Of a stretch of DNA of 64,000 nt, positions 30,201 through 39,344 are shown piece after piece. A program made the position numbers and the translations under genes. Position 1 is the first letter of the stretch, and each line of letters begins with the position of its first letter. The stretch lies in assembly GCA_030686995.1 (NCBI GenBank), contig CM060686.1, positions 72,148,819-72,212,818 on the forward strand. Direction: 5' to 3'. The notes beneath the pieces are model-generated. The model had not been told where the DNA came from and ran no database searches. It saw nothing but the letters and a program-made list of their open reading frames with translations. The stretch comes from Artemisia argyi (Eukaryota; Streptophyta; Magnoliopsida; Asterales; Asteraceae).

Positions 30201-31312
30201 ATAATATTGCTAAGGTGAATAGATAATTGAGATAGAATACAACAACATTTAAACATGTTTTCTAGTTTTGTAAAATGGAAAACACAAACACATGTTTCTC
30301 AAACTAAACGCGTTTTCTAAATATTATATTGTTTTGTGAAAATAAAACTCTCATCCCTTTTCCTACAAAACAAGAAATAGGAAATGAAAGAAAATGTTTT
30401 CCAACTAAACGCACCCTTAAACTTGTGGCTAAAGATACGTTTATACGTACATGACGAAATCTATGTGTTGGTGCTAAAACAGGAACTCACTTCGTCCGAC
30501 TGATGCCATGTATTTAATTGCTAAACTTTTTTTACAATAATCTTTTTCCCTTTACTTTTTTTAATGAGATTCTAACAAGTGTCCTCATAGTCATGGCATT
30601 GATTATGGTGCATTAATTCATCGCGAACTTTTGTTTTAAAATAATAATTGCATTTAATACACATTTATTAAATTTATAAATTACTTTAATTAATTGTGAT
30701 TTTCAATTTAATAAGCATAAAATTTCCTTAAATTATACGGAGTATTCTTAACCAATTTAGACAAACCCTTTTTTAATATATTGATGTAGCCAATCACTCA
30801 TTTGGTTATTTGGGGTGACTTAATCACTTATATTCTTGAAAATTTCGATTTTTATCAACAAAAAGATTAAGGGGCTGACTACGATGGATAGTTTTTAAGA
30901 AATTGTTAAACCTTAATTCAGTGTCTGGTTGAGGTTAATTAATTCATTACTCACCCCAAATTGGTACCAAAAAATGTTGCTTCTAGTTCAAAGTAATATA
31001 ATATATGAAGTTGTTATCATTTTTTTATGTACTTTTGCAGGAACGCATGTCATTAGTACCGTAAGTGTATTTTGCACCGTGCGATATATACCAGCGCTTT
31101 ACATTATCGTGGGACATGAAGGCCCCAATCCCGATGACCCTTATGGAGGATACGTTAGAAAGATTTGTTTACCTCGTAGGTTCTACAAGATCGAGGATGT
31201 CAGCATGGTAACATATGGTGAGACTTTGAGAATAGTTATACCCAAGAAAAATGATCAGAAGCATATTTATAAAATCGAAGGAAACTTATTATTTTTTCGC
31301 GAGAAAAAGTGA
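27267..31312 (+). CDS. Mitochondrial-sHSP-like (HSP20 domain) protein, three exons, ~255 aa
   Basis: Exons from GT-AG sites: 27267-27459 (donor GTAAGT), 27726-28028, 31041-31312 (acceptor TTTTGCAG). Together 768 nt, an exact multiple of three, with frame kept at both joints. The N-terminus MASSLSKAVVSNLLKLR followed by SYRPITTSSS is basic and Ser-rich like an organelle presequence and resembles plant mitochondrial sHSPs. Exon 2 has RWSVGEDEQGLYIVRQIHGL, corresponding to the W-D-x-x-E-D-x-x-x-L-Y-x-R start of the alpha-crystallin domain. Exon 3 has GGYVRKICLPRRFYKIEDV and ETLRIVIPKK, corresponding to the later beta strands. The GVL motif is altered to ETL, and an extra ~45-residue insert follows the first strand, so it is a divergent member. 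Intron 2 (3.0 kb) contains a minisatellite-filled transposon. I infer family, not function. Confidence 0.6.
28270..29600 (+). repeat. ~18-bp minisatellite, T-rich orientation
   Basis: Tens of degenerate copies of a unit like TTTTTTACGTTTTCGTC plus 1-3 variable bases. Unit length and last bases vary (CAG, CGA, TGT), so the array is old or evolves quickly. The ORFs in it are low-complexity Phe/Val/Arg repeats and I do not count them as genes. Confidence 0.9.
29601..30070 (-). repeat. ~18-bp minisatellite, inverted arm
   Basis: The same unit in reverse complement (GACGAAAACGTAAAAAA type), about 25 copies. With 28270-29600 it forms a very large imperfect inverted repeat. The left edge of the tandem segmental duplication falls inside this arm. 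Confidence 0.88.
30420..31040 (+). other. Remainder of intron 2 of the sHSP-like gene
   Basis: About 620 bp, A/T-rich, ending in the acceptor TTTTGCAG. Nothing else recognised. Duplicated at 43348-43968. Confidence 0.6.
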
Positions 31313-32149
31313 ATAATATAAGCAGTTTAAAGTTATGGTCATATATGGGCTGGGGTTTTTTTAGTCCCTTTGATGAAAAAGGTTAAATTAATAATGAGAC
31401 TTCTGCACATGATAGGGCAACCAACATTGTAACATTTTATTTCAGAGGTTCATAAACTCATGTGCATCCATAAATGTAAACTGTGCATCTGTGATTCGGA
31501 AATGCTTAATTATTATTTTTTTCTTATTGGAGCAACAATGGGTCGTTGCAAGCAGGTTATATATAAGAGGTAATTATACAAATGCCTCAGTCGCCCAAAG
31601 TCTATCCTTTTTTAGGCAAAAATTTTTTTTGACTTCTCAAAATACCCCATGAGACTTGAGCGACTTGAACGACTTTTCCCACACCCTTTAAATGTTGACA
31701 AGTGCCCGATTTAAGTACAATAACTTTTTCTTTGTCTACTGTAAATTGACAAATATGCCCTTTTTAACCAAAATTAATCTTTAACCCATAATTAACAAAA
31801 TCCAGTTAACAATAAAATCATCAACAACATAATCTACCACTTTAAATCATCTAAAAATCAATCCATCATCACCATCTTTATTCTTCATGTCTTCTTCTCC
31901 AACCCACCACCACCGCCGGCTACAACTAGTCGTCATTGCGGCCTTAACCACTCACCACAAGCCCCCATTTCTTCTCCAACCCACCAACCAACTGTTGCTG
32001 CCTTAACCACCCACCACCAGCCGCATACCCTCTTTATTTGGACATATCTAATTAAAGATCTTTGTGGGTTTCAGTTTTTGTTTAAAGATGTAAGCAATAA
32101 TATGTTTAGACAACAACATCAAACATACATGATGAACATATTAAACTAT
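31313..32149. other. Non-coding stretch downstream of the sHSP-like gene
   Basis: Includes a Pro/His-coding-looking CCACCACC region near 31900-32030 without an ORF. No gene seen. Duplicated at 44241-45077. Confidence 0.5.
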
Positions 32150-32515
32150 TATGCCACAATGATCTTAGAATACGATAATAACCACATAGATAAGATGAAC
32201 GAGTACAACTTACAGGATGCCATAGCGGATGCTGACATGATATAGATAAACACTTGAATACGACTAGTTTCTCTCCCTTAACCCACTTAAGTGTAGAGAG
32301 CTTGATGGATAGCTATATGATTCTACTTTTGTGTGTATTGGGTAGGGAGGGTACTAGTGTATATATATGGCTTAAGGTTAGTATGTCCATCATTACAAAA
32401 CTTGTAACGGTCAAGACTTAATGTGTTATTAAGTGTATTGAACATGCCATTGGATATAATAGTAACATATGTAACATACAATTCATTAATGAGACATCAT
32501 GACATATTACTTACA
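32150..32515 (-). mobile_element. Copia LTR remnant (third Copia family), minus strand
   Basis: Read on the minus strand, CCAAGTGGGAGAA (32516-32528) is a typical Copia polypurine tract directly before TGTAAGTAATATG, an LTR-like start at 32515. A TATA run (CCATATATATACAC) follows at about 32357-32370. The distal end is uncertain. Beyond the tract, 32529-32950 could be decayed internal sequence but I see no clear pol. Confidence 0.45.
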
Positions 32516-32528
32516 TTCTCCCACTTGG

Positions 32529-32950
32529 CATGATGTTTCATCAAGTCACTAACTAATAAAAGATTCATAATAGCATTCTTTAAAACAACATGAATTATAT
32601 AACTACAAATTTGAAATTAACTTCGCCACTTTGGTGACTAACAAATTAATCTCACTTAATGTCATATAATATATAAATAGCTTTAAATTATTATTAGAAT
32701 GCAATGGAACTTTACAAGAAAATAAAATAGACTTTGTCAAATATATACACATCTTTGGATAACTATCTATACTACTTATAATAGAGGAATGAATCTCTCT
32801 CCAAAAAATTCAAATGTACAAAAATTGATGCATGGTTTACAACCCTTTAATGCACCGAATTTTCATAATTACAACCACCAAAGCATGGTGTACAACAAAA
32901 TATAGCATAGAACCAAATTCAGGCCACAAGACTATGAATTATGGAAAATA
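32529..32950. other. A/T-rich stretch, possibly decayed Copia internal sequence
   Basis: No intact ORF. Only the adjacent purine tract suggests it was once the 3' end of a minus-strand Copia element. Copied at 45457-45878. Confidence 0.35.
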
Positions 32951-33103
32951 CTAGATCCACCTAAGGTTTACAAAATTTCAGCCACTCGCTGACGTGGCAG
33001 AGTGCTGATTGGTTGGTTTTCTGTGGGCCACAGAAAATCAACCAATCAGCACTCTGCCACGTCAGCGAGTGTCTGAAATTTTGTAAACTTTATGTGGGTG
33101 TAG
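32951..33103. mobile_element. Short hairpin MITE (153 bp)
   Basis: CTAGATCCACCTAAGGTTTAC at the left and, inverted, CTACACCCACATAAAGTTTAC at the right. The arms continue through AAAATTTCAG and CACTCGCTGACGTGGCAGAG to a small loop near 33020, so the whole element folds back. I could not establish a target duplication, so the superfamily is open. A second copy is at 45879-46031. Confidence 0.65.
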
Positions 33104-33607
33104 CACACCTCATGAATTATACATTAATAGCATTAAGAACACTCCTATAACAAACATTACAACTATGAATGCATACCGTACAACGCTCCATTCCAATTAA
33201 TTCCCAGCCATATAAATGCATACATTTGATCGCATACTATACAACTCTCGAACAGTAAATTCTATTTTGGTGTATAAATAATAGTAGTCATTAATGATTT
33301 GTTACAACATTAACCAAACAAATTGTATTCGGGTTGGATGATATCAACCCAACGCCACTTGATACCCCTAATCTAGGGCATGGATCTTTACTCCTGATAA
33401 TTTCTCATGAGGTAAATATATTAGTTACGTATCTCAAATAATGATTGAGATGAGTGTCTCCTTTGTTTTAGCTTAAGATTCGTTTTTGTTGAAGAAAAAA
33501 GGAGTAATAAGGAAGGTAAGTGTCTTTTGTTATGGAGATATAAGGAGTAGATGAGATGTGTTTCTTTGATTTGGAAGTTATAAGGGAGGAAGGAGATGAA
33601 GCGTTCG
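33104..33607. other. Unit 1 non-coding stretch
   Basis: No gene. Ends at a deletion breakpoint (33607). The equivalent in unit 2 is 53784-54291. Confidence 0.55.
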
Positions 33608-33620
33608 GAAGTTATAAGTG
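33608..33620. other. Templated filler at a deletion junction
   Basis: 13 nt absent from unit 2. Together with the preceding G, 12 nt (33607-33618) copy GGAAGTTATAAG found 34 bp upstream (33573-33584). The deletion removed the sequence equivalent to 54292-55695. Confidence 0.75.
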
Positions 33621-33747
33621 TTTAAACAAGACTTAAACACTTAAAGTGATGATTTACTCCTAGCTAAAGTTCATACTTTGTCATTAACAAAACTTAGCAA
33701 AGATCGTAAAATATAAATAACGTTTTTAGGCGATATTTGTATTAACA
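33621..33747 (-). repeat. SIRE-like 3' LTR, truncated (unit 1)
   Basis: First 127 bp of the LTR on the minus strand, identical in place to 55696-55822. The rest was removed by the 1.4 kb deletion. Confidence 0.75.
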
Positions 33748-34210
33748 ATCTCCCCCTTTTTGTTGATGACAAAACATAAACTTTATTTATAAGTAAGTCA
33801 CTAGTTTTAGTGTTAAGTCGTATAAAGTTAGTATATAAACTTGTTTTTGCAAAGATGAGGTGATATTCAAAAAAAAAAAATTGAAACAAGTTTATATAAA
33901 AATTCTCCCCCTTTTTGTCGAAACAAAAAGAAGAGTAGCGAAGCGGAAGTAAGCACTTGCTCCCCCTTGGACGATACTCCCCCTAAATGGAGTGCCAAGA
34001 GAGGAGACATGGATTTTGAACCTACAAGAAAAAGGTTAGTTGTCGCACAAGACAAGTCATGAAAGCATTTCATGTTTAAAACACAACTAAGAGTTGTGAA
34101 GTGGAATAATACAACACTCATGCTCCCCCTTGAATATTACTCCCCTAAATGGAGTATCAAGGAAGGAAAACATGGATAATGATCCTACAAAAGGAAAGGT
34201 TAGTTTCTAA
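33748..34210 (-). repeat. Repeated polypurine-tract modules (unit 1)
   Basis: Minus-strand GGGGGAG-type tracts at 33748-33761, 33903-33916, 33960-33970, 33977-33990 and 34123-34132. The blocks 33955-34050 and 34120-34210 are tandem copies of one module (CTCCCCCTTGG/A..., TCCCCTAAATGGAGT..., AGGTTAGTT). Only the first tract adjoins the LTR. Confidence 0.6.
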
Positions 34211-34614
34211 ACCACAAGATATATGTATGCTACCATAGCAAGGTATAGTTCACTTATTATACCTAAATAGTCAACAAACAATGCAAACCTTGTAGTAGAA
34301 TGAAATTCATTTCATGTAAAATTTTGACTCGTAAAAAGTCAAAGACAAGAAATTTGGATGACACCATCCTACTTCTAAAAATAAAGAAAAACTAAAAATA
34401 AACTAAGAACATAAAAAGCTACAAGGAAATCATCATTTTCCTTAATGAGAAACATTTTCCAAAAACAAGGCTAAGGTTGTTTAAGGATGAAAATGTGTGT
34501 TAGAGGTTGTAGCGGGCTTTATTTTGAAGGTTGAAAGGATGACACGGTTTTGGTTTGTTGGTTTAAATGGGAAACATTTTCCAAAAGAAATGGTTTTGTT
34601 TCATTTTGGAGACT

Positions 34615-35793
34615 CTAAGGTTGAGGTGTGTGAGACAAGGATTGTTGATGATCCAAAATGTGGTTTAGTATAAACCTCTTTTCGTTGGATAGCTCACGAA
34701 TTTCCCTTCGACACCCTTCACTAATGTGAGCGGTTCTTTCGCAATGATTGCAATCATGTCGGGGAAAGTTTGATGGAAGAGTGGTTTGATTTGTTGGTGG
34801 TGGATGGTTTGAACTTGAAGGAGCAAAGGTGGATGGTTGAGTGGTGTTTTTGCTTCCTTCATTAGTTGAGTGTAGTGTTGTTTGTAAAACCATAATATGG
34901 TTGATTTGAGAGTCAACCATACGTTTGAAGGCATGAAGGTGGTTTAAATGAGTGTCAATCTCATTATTAAGGTTTGGAGGTTTTTCCCATATGGATGCTT
35001 CTATTTTCTTATAAGAAGAAAGTAGAGATTCAAATTGTTGGGAAGGTTGTTGAGGTTTTTGTTGTTGTGGTTGTGGTTGTTGATTTTGAACAAAATGGCG
35101 GAAACTTGGTTCGCCGGAAGGATTGCCATGAAGGTCTTTGTAAATTGGGTGAAACACAAATGATTGTGAGTGGGTATGACCTTGATCATTTGGAAAAATG
35201 GATGGTCTAGCATAACGGTAAGCCAACCGTTCTACTAATGATGGTTGATGTGGTTCATCATCTAGTTGCTCACTAGGTTGTTGTTGGGTTTCCATTTGAG
35301 CAATGGTGTCAAAAAGTGACAAGGATGGTAGACTTGATGATTTGGGTGATAGGTCTTCTAATGTTTCCAAATAAGGTAGTGGTGATGTTGGTGGTGTATG
35401 GAAAAATTCCATTGGTGTAAGTGTTGGTGATTGAGGTGATGGAGTTTTTGATGGTTGATCTTGTTGAGAAGGTGATGTTGAATCACTTGAAGGTCTAGTT
35501 GTTGGAGGAATGGTGGCTATGTTTGTGTAGCAATGTGTTGGAGAGGGTGTTGGAGTATCAAGATTAAGCAAATCTTGAAAGGTGATTACATTGGTATTGC
35601 AATGTGTTGAGGATGGTGTTGAGGTAGTGAGGTTAAGGAAATATTGAATAGGTGAAGAAATGTTAAGTGAAGCATCACTTGAAGATGATGAGTTTGACTT
35701 GACGGTTTTGTTGAAGCAACAAGGTTTAACACTAATCCTAGTGGTTTTTGAGAAGGATTTTGATGACTCAGATGATGTGTTGGATTTAGTCAT
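34615..35793 (-). CDS. SIRE-like element ORF, 392-aa Ser/Thr/Pro/Gln-rich protein with zinc knuckle
   Basis: Start ATG at 35793 (MTKSNTSSES). Mostly low-complexity Ser/Thr/Pro and Gln-rich. A conserved-looking core VERLAYRYARPSIFPND lies at about residues 188-204. Near the C-terminus CNHCERTAHISEGC has the CX2CX4HX4C spacing of a retroviral-type zinc knuckle, so nucleic-acid binding is plausible. A TATA box (CTTATAAATTT, 35872-35882) lies 80 bp before the ATG, followed by a C/A-rich leader, suggesting its own promoter. The copy at 56691-57875 is broken by one nonsense codon. The function is unknown. Confidence 0.55.
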   Translation of the reverse strand: MTKSNTSSESSKSFSKTTRISVKPCCFNKTVKSNSSSSSDASLNISSPIQYFLNLTTSTPSSTHCNTNVITFQDLLNLDTPTPSPTHCYTNIATIPPTTRPSSDSTSPSQQDQPSKTPSPQSPTLTPMEFFHTPPTSPLPYLETLEDLSPKSSSLPSLSLFDTIAQMETQQQPSEQLDDEPHQPSLVERLAYRYARPSIFPNDQGHTHSQSFVFHPIYKDLHGNPSGEPSFRHFVQNQQPQPQQQKPQQPSQQFESLLSSYKKIEASIWEKPPNLNNEIDTHLNHLHAFKRMVDSQINHIMVLQTTLHSTNEGSKNTTQPSTFAPSSSNHPPPTNQTTLPSNFPRHDCNHCERTAHISEGCRREIRELSNEKRFILNHILDHQQSLSHTPQP

Positions 35794-35871
35794 TTCAAAT
35801 GTGTGGTTTTGATGTTTTGAGAGAAGAAATTTTGATGGTTATGGTGTGATTTGAATTGTTGCAATACTTTC

Positions 35872-35882
35872 AAATTTATAAG
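35872..35882 (-). promoter_or_regulatory. TATA box before the 392-aa ORF
   Basis: CTTATAAATTT on the minus strand, 80 bp from the ATG. Duplicated at about 57954-57964. Confidence 0.45.
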
Positions 35883-36286
35883 GTTGAAAATGTGTTGAAA
35901 TGGGTGTTTGGATTTGATGTTCTACCATTCAAAGATTGAGGTTTCAAATGATTTTCATGACCATGTCACATCATTTGATGTCAATCCAATGGAATAAGGT
36001 GGAGTGAAAGACCAACATATGCACTCAATGCTTTGTGATCATGGGATGTGATTTGGTTGAAAATGTTTCAATGGTTTGAAGGATCCTTTAAAAGGGTTCC
36101 TTGGGTTAGTTATGTTTGAATTTGAATTTTTGGAGGGAAGTGGCTTCCTAATTGTTTTAGTGAGTGAGAGTTGTTCTAATATGGTTATTGGAGTTAATGG
36201 AAGATGTTTCTCACTTAGGATAATGGTTCGACACTTTACAAGTTTTGAACTTAAGAAAAATGACAAAAGTTTTCTGCAGGTGACTG

Positions 36287-36420
36287 GCGGAACCCTCGCG
36301 GTACACAGGCGGAACCCTGTTTTGGGTTCCGTCTGGTCCGTTGGGCCAATTCTGGGTTGCCCAGAAAATACACTGGCGGAACCCAATTTTGGGTACCGCC
36401 AGATCCGCCAGGGCTGAAAA
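36287..36420 (-). promoter_or_regulatory. Internal GGCGGAACCC motif cluster (unit 1)
   Basis: Several GGCGGAACCC words and inverted GGGTTCCG words, capable of small hairpins. The same cluster occurs in the SIRE-like LTR at 55381-55440 just upstream of its TATA box. A second cluster copy is at 58369-58502. Confidence 0.45.
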
Positions 36421-36501
36421 AATTGGCAGTCCGCGATTTTGACCCGCGAGATGATTTTCAAAATTTTTGAAAACTCCTAAAATCAAAAAGATAATGCATA
36501 T

Positions 36502-36911
36502 TGATACGTGGAAATCGCACCAGGCTTTACCTCTCAAGGGATCTTGAGAAGCTTACAACCCCCACCAGGCAGTGTACCTGATCGTTGTAGTATAGTATAG
36601 TGACAAGTACCGGGGGATTGATCGTTCAGCTAGGAATAGTGTCGCTAGGATTAGAAAACCTAAATACTAGTTCTAAAGATGAAGGATGATTATTTTTGTA
36701 TTTTTATATTTTTTAGAAAGCAAGTAAAAATCTCGGGTTTGAAGGATTTGGGCGGAATTAGTTGCTAGTCAACTAACTCAATACTAAAGATGCAATCAAA
36801 ATAAAATACTAGAAATGAAAATAAACTAAATTAAACTAAAGTTGTGAGCAATAAGTGGAAAAGTTGTGTTTACTTAGATTTCACTACTCCCTAGATATCT
36901 TTTACACGTTA
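36502..36911 (-). repeat. Gypsy-N1a 3' LTR, U3 deleted
   Basis: 410 bp equal to the last part of the LTR. The break lies at a GTTA shared by LTR (CACGTTA) and internal sequence (GACAAGTTA in the intact relative), so U3 and the polypurine tract were lost through a 4-nt microhomology deletion. Confidence 0.85.
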
Positions 36912-39344
36912 GGGGTCATTTAACACTAATATAAAAGTAATTACAACAAATAATCATTCCACTAAAGACCAATCGACAAGCACGGAGGTCATACACTAGC
37001 ACCTCACAAATAGTGTTTAGATACTCACATCTCTCGGGTGTAATAAAGTGTAAATTACAATAAGGAAACGGAAGATATCTCTCACTACCTGTCATAGCAA
37101 AATAGATTACCATAGGCTTGGGAAAGGATCAAACCTCCACCACATGGCGTAAGCACCTAGGATAAACTATCAAAGAGGTCTTTTTAAAGGGTTGTAACGT
37201 TAGGTGTAGGGATATGAAATACATGGTTTTGTTGGATAAAGGAAGTTTTACTGGTGGCGTGCTAACAATCTTGGTTAATTACATGTACAATATGGCGTTG
37301 CTAAGCCAAGACTAGACTCGACTTAAGCTAATAAATGAAAAATAATAAAAATATAAAATGAACATAGAATAAAAAGGGATGGTAGTCCGTATGTTTTTTC
37401 TCTTTTTCTTTTTTCTATTTTTTTTCTTTTCTTTTTCTTGATTTTTCGATTTTTTTTATTTTTATTTTTTTTTGCATACACTCTTACCCTACCATCCAAA
37501 ATAATACATCATAGGGAATGAACATTCCCCTTACACTTGAATCTTTACATACTTTACAATAACTAATCTAATGACTCGAATTAAGAAAATCAAAACACTT
37601 GGAGCACTTTTAAGGATAACGCACATATGGGGATAATATATGATGTTCTTCCCCATTACTTCATAAAATAAGTACTTTACCCATGAGTCCCAATCGTCCC
37701 AAAACAATATGTACAAGGATATGACTCGACTTAGCAACCATGTAATCAATTAGATAGTTAACTTAGGGTTTAACAAATAACAATAATGCACTAAAGATGA
37801 GCGCATACACGGAAGGCTAAGGCGATTTGGGTGTACATTTAAGTGGGGTGTAACAAATTCTTCCTTTAAGTAAGATGCTTAAAGTTAGAAACGAAAAGAT
37901 AGGCTCGGAGGGGTGTACTAGGGGTTTCGTGTACTAAAAATGAGTACAACGCTAAGGTGTGGGAAAAATTAGTTGACTTAACTAGCCAAGTAATATGACT
38001 TAAATGGTCAAGTAATTATGATACGGGTTTAACACAAGGGTAATCCTAATGCCTCTTATCATGTAGTAAATCCTACTACACGAATGTAGTCTCACTAGCG
38101 GTCTCGGGATGCATCACTAACGCAAGTTCTAGAATCTAAATGCTACCGGTACACTCATAAGCACTAATAGTAAATGCTTTTCCTATCAAATCTAAAGGCG
38201 AACCTCACATATTTGGGTGGAAAATTTTTCTGAATATACGGTTATGTGCTAGTCATACAATCTCCTATCCATGAGACGCTTGCTATGGCTAAAGTTTCAC
38301 TCCTAAATGTTGTAAAAAATTTTAAATTTGGCGCTAAAATTGCACTAACAAGTATTTCTCATAGTTTTATTACACATATACTATTAAACAAAACAAACTC
38401 AAGCGAAAGTGTACATGTAAGGTATCATCATTTTACCCTCCCCTTACACTTAGGATGAACATTGTCCCCAATGTTCAAGTAAAGAATGTAAAAGTGAAAA
38501 AGTAAAAAGAATGAAATCAAATACTCCCCTGATTCGCTCGGTATGGATAATAAGGTGGCCAGGTTAGATCTTCCTCCAAGAAAATGAACAATCAAAGCTT
38601 CCCTTCCAGAATATAAATCATCTTCTTGTCATACATAACCTGTAAATCCTGAGAAAATAGACAAGACAACCTCACATAAAATCGGCGGCAACCTATATAA
38701 GTTACTAAATCCTAGAAAACAAAATAAGATATAATGCTTGTGGAATGAAGTTTGCAGATTTCCTGGAGATTATAAAACTTAATAATTCACAAAAACCATA
38801 AGACTCCGTTAGAAAAACAAAACCGGTAAAATTTCCAGATTTTTACACGTGACGCCGTCAAGAGTTAACTCGTGACGCCGTCAGAAGTGACCTGCAGAAA
38901 TTCTTATGTTAAGTTTCCGGAAAATTTCTGGAAAAACTTGGTCCTACTTCCTGGAAAATCCTGCAAAACTTCATTATGACTCAATACAAGCATTTGACTC
39001 TAACAAATACGAATATATATGTTCATTTAATATTGTGGAGAATCATGATCGGTTTGTTTCTTAAAAACATATTTGGGGTTTCCCCTTACACTTATCTTTT
39101 GCAAAAATACTTTTAGGTGGAGTTAAGATTAGGCCAAAACAACAAAGTAAAGTATTTCCACTATTTAATTGAGAAACATGATCTACCAACAATAAAAATA
39201 AAGCATGCATACGGAAGCAAATAACAAACAAACAAAATAAAATCACACAAAACATGGGTTGCCTCCCAAGAAGCGCTTTTCTTTATTTACGAGTCTTGTA
39301 GCTAGACTCAAGGTCATGGGTTAACGTGTATCGCTTATGCTCAC
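36912..39344 (-). other. Gypsy-N1a 3' non-coding region
   Basis: 2.4 kb matching 49883-52360 of the plus-strand Gypsy copy. Includes a T-rich tract (37451-37473), two TGACGCCGTCA motifs (38850, 38873) and, next to the ORF, the complement of GGGAGGCAACCCA, a sequence common after the coding region of Tat/Athila-like elements. No supported gene. Confidence 0.7.

Larger units (their letters stand above)
28124..30416. mobile_element. PIF/Harbinger-like non-autonomous element filled with minisatellite
   Basis: 2293 bp. The left terminus GGGTGCGTTTTGTTG and the right terminus (read inverted) GGGTGCGTTTAGTTG are near-identical TIRs, flanked by TTA on both sides (28121-28123 and 30417-30419). Subterminal parts are also inverted (GGAAAACA-type words). 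The core is an 18-bp minisatellite in two opposite orientations. No transposase ORF. Sits in intron 2 of the sHSP-like gene. The right half is copied at 42790-43344. Confidence 0.7.

Noticed and set aside
36039..36461. 140-aa and overlapping 113-aa and 108-aa ORFs on both strands (copies at 58121-58619)
   Set aside because: They overlap the GGCGGAACCC hairpin cluster in several frames at once, and one crosses the Gypsy insertion boundary.
38246..38458. 70-aa ORF open in all three Gypsy copies (also 50749-50961 and 60350-60562), antisense to the element
   Set aside because: Differences among copies include several non-conservative changes, no domain is visible, and it is short enough to stay open by chance in young copies.
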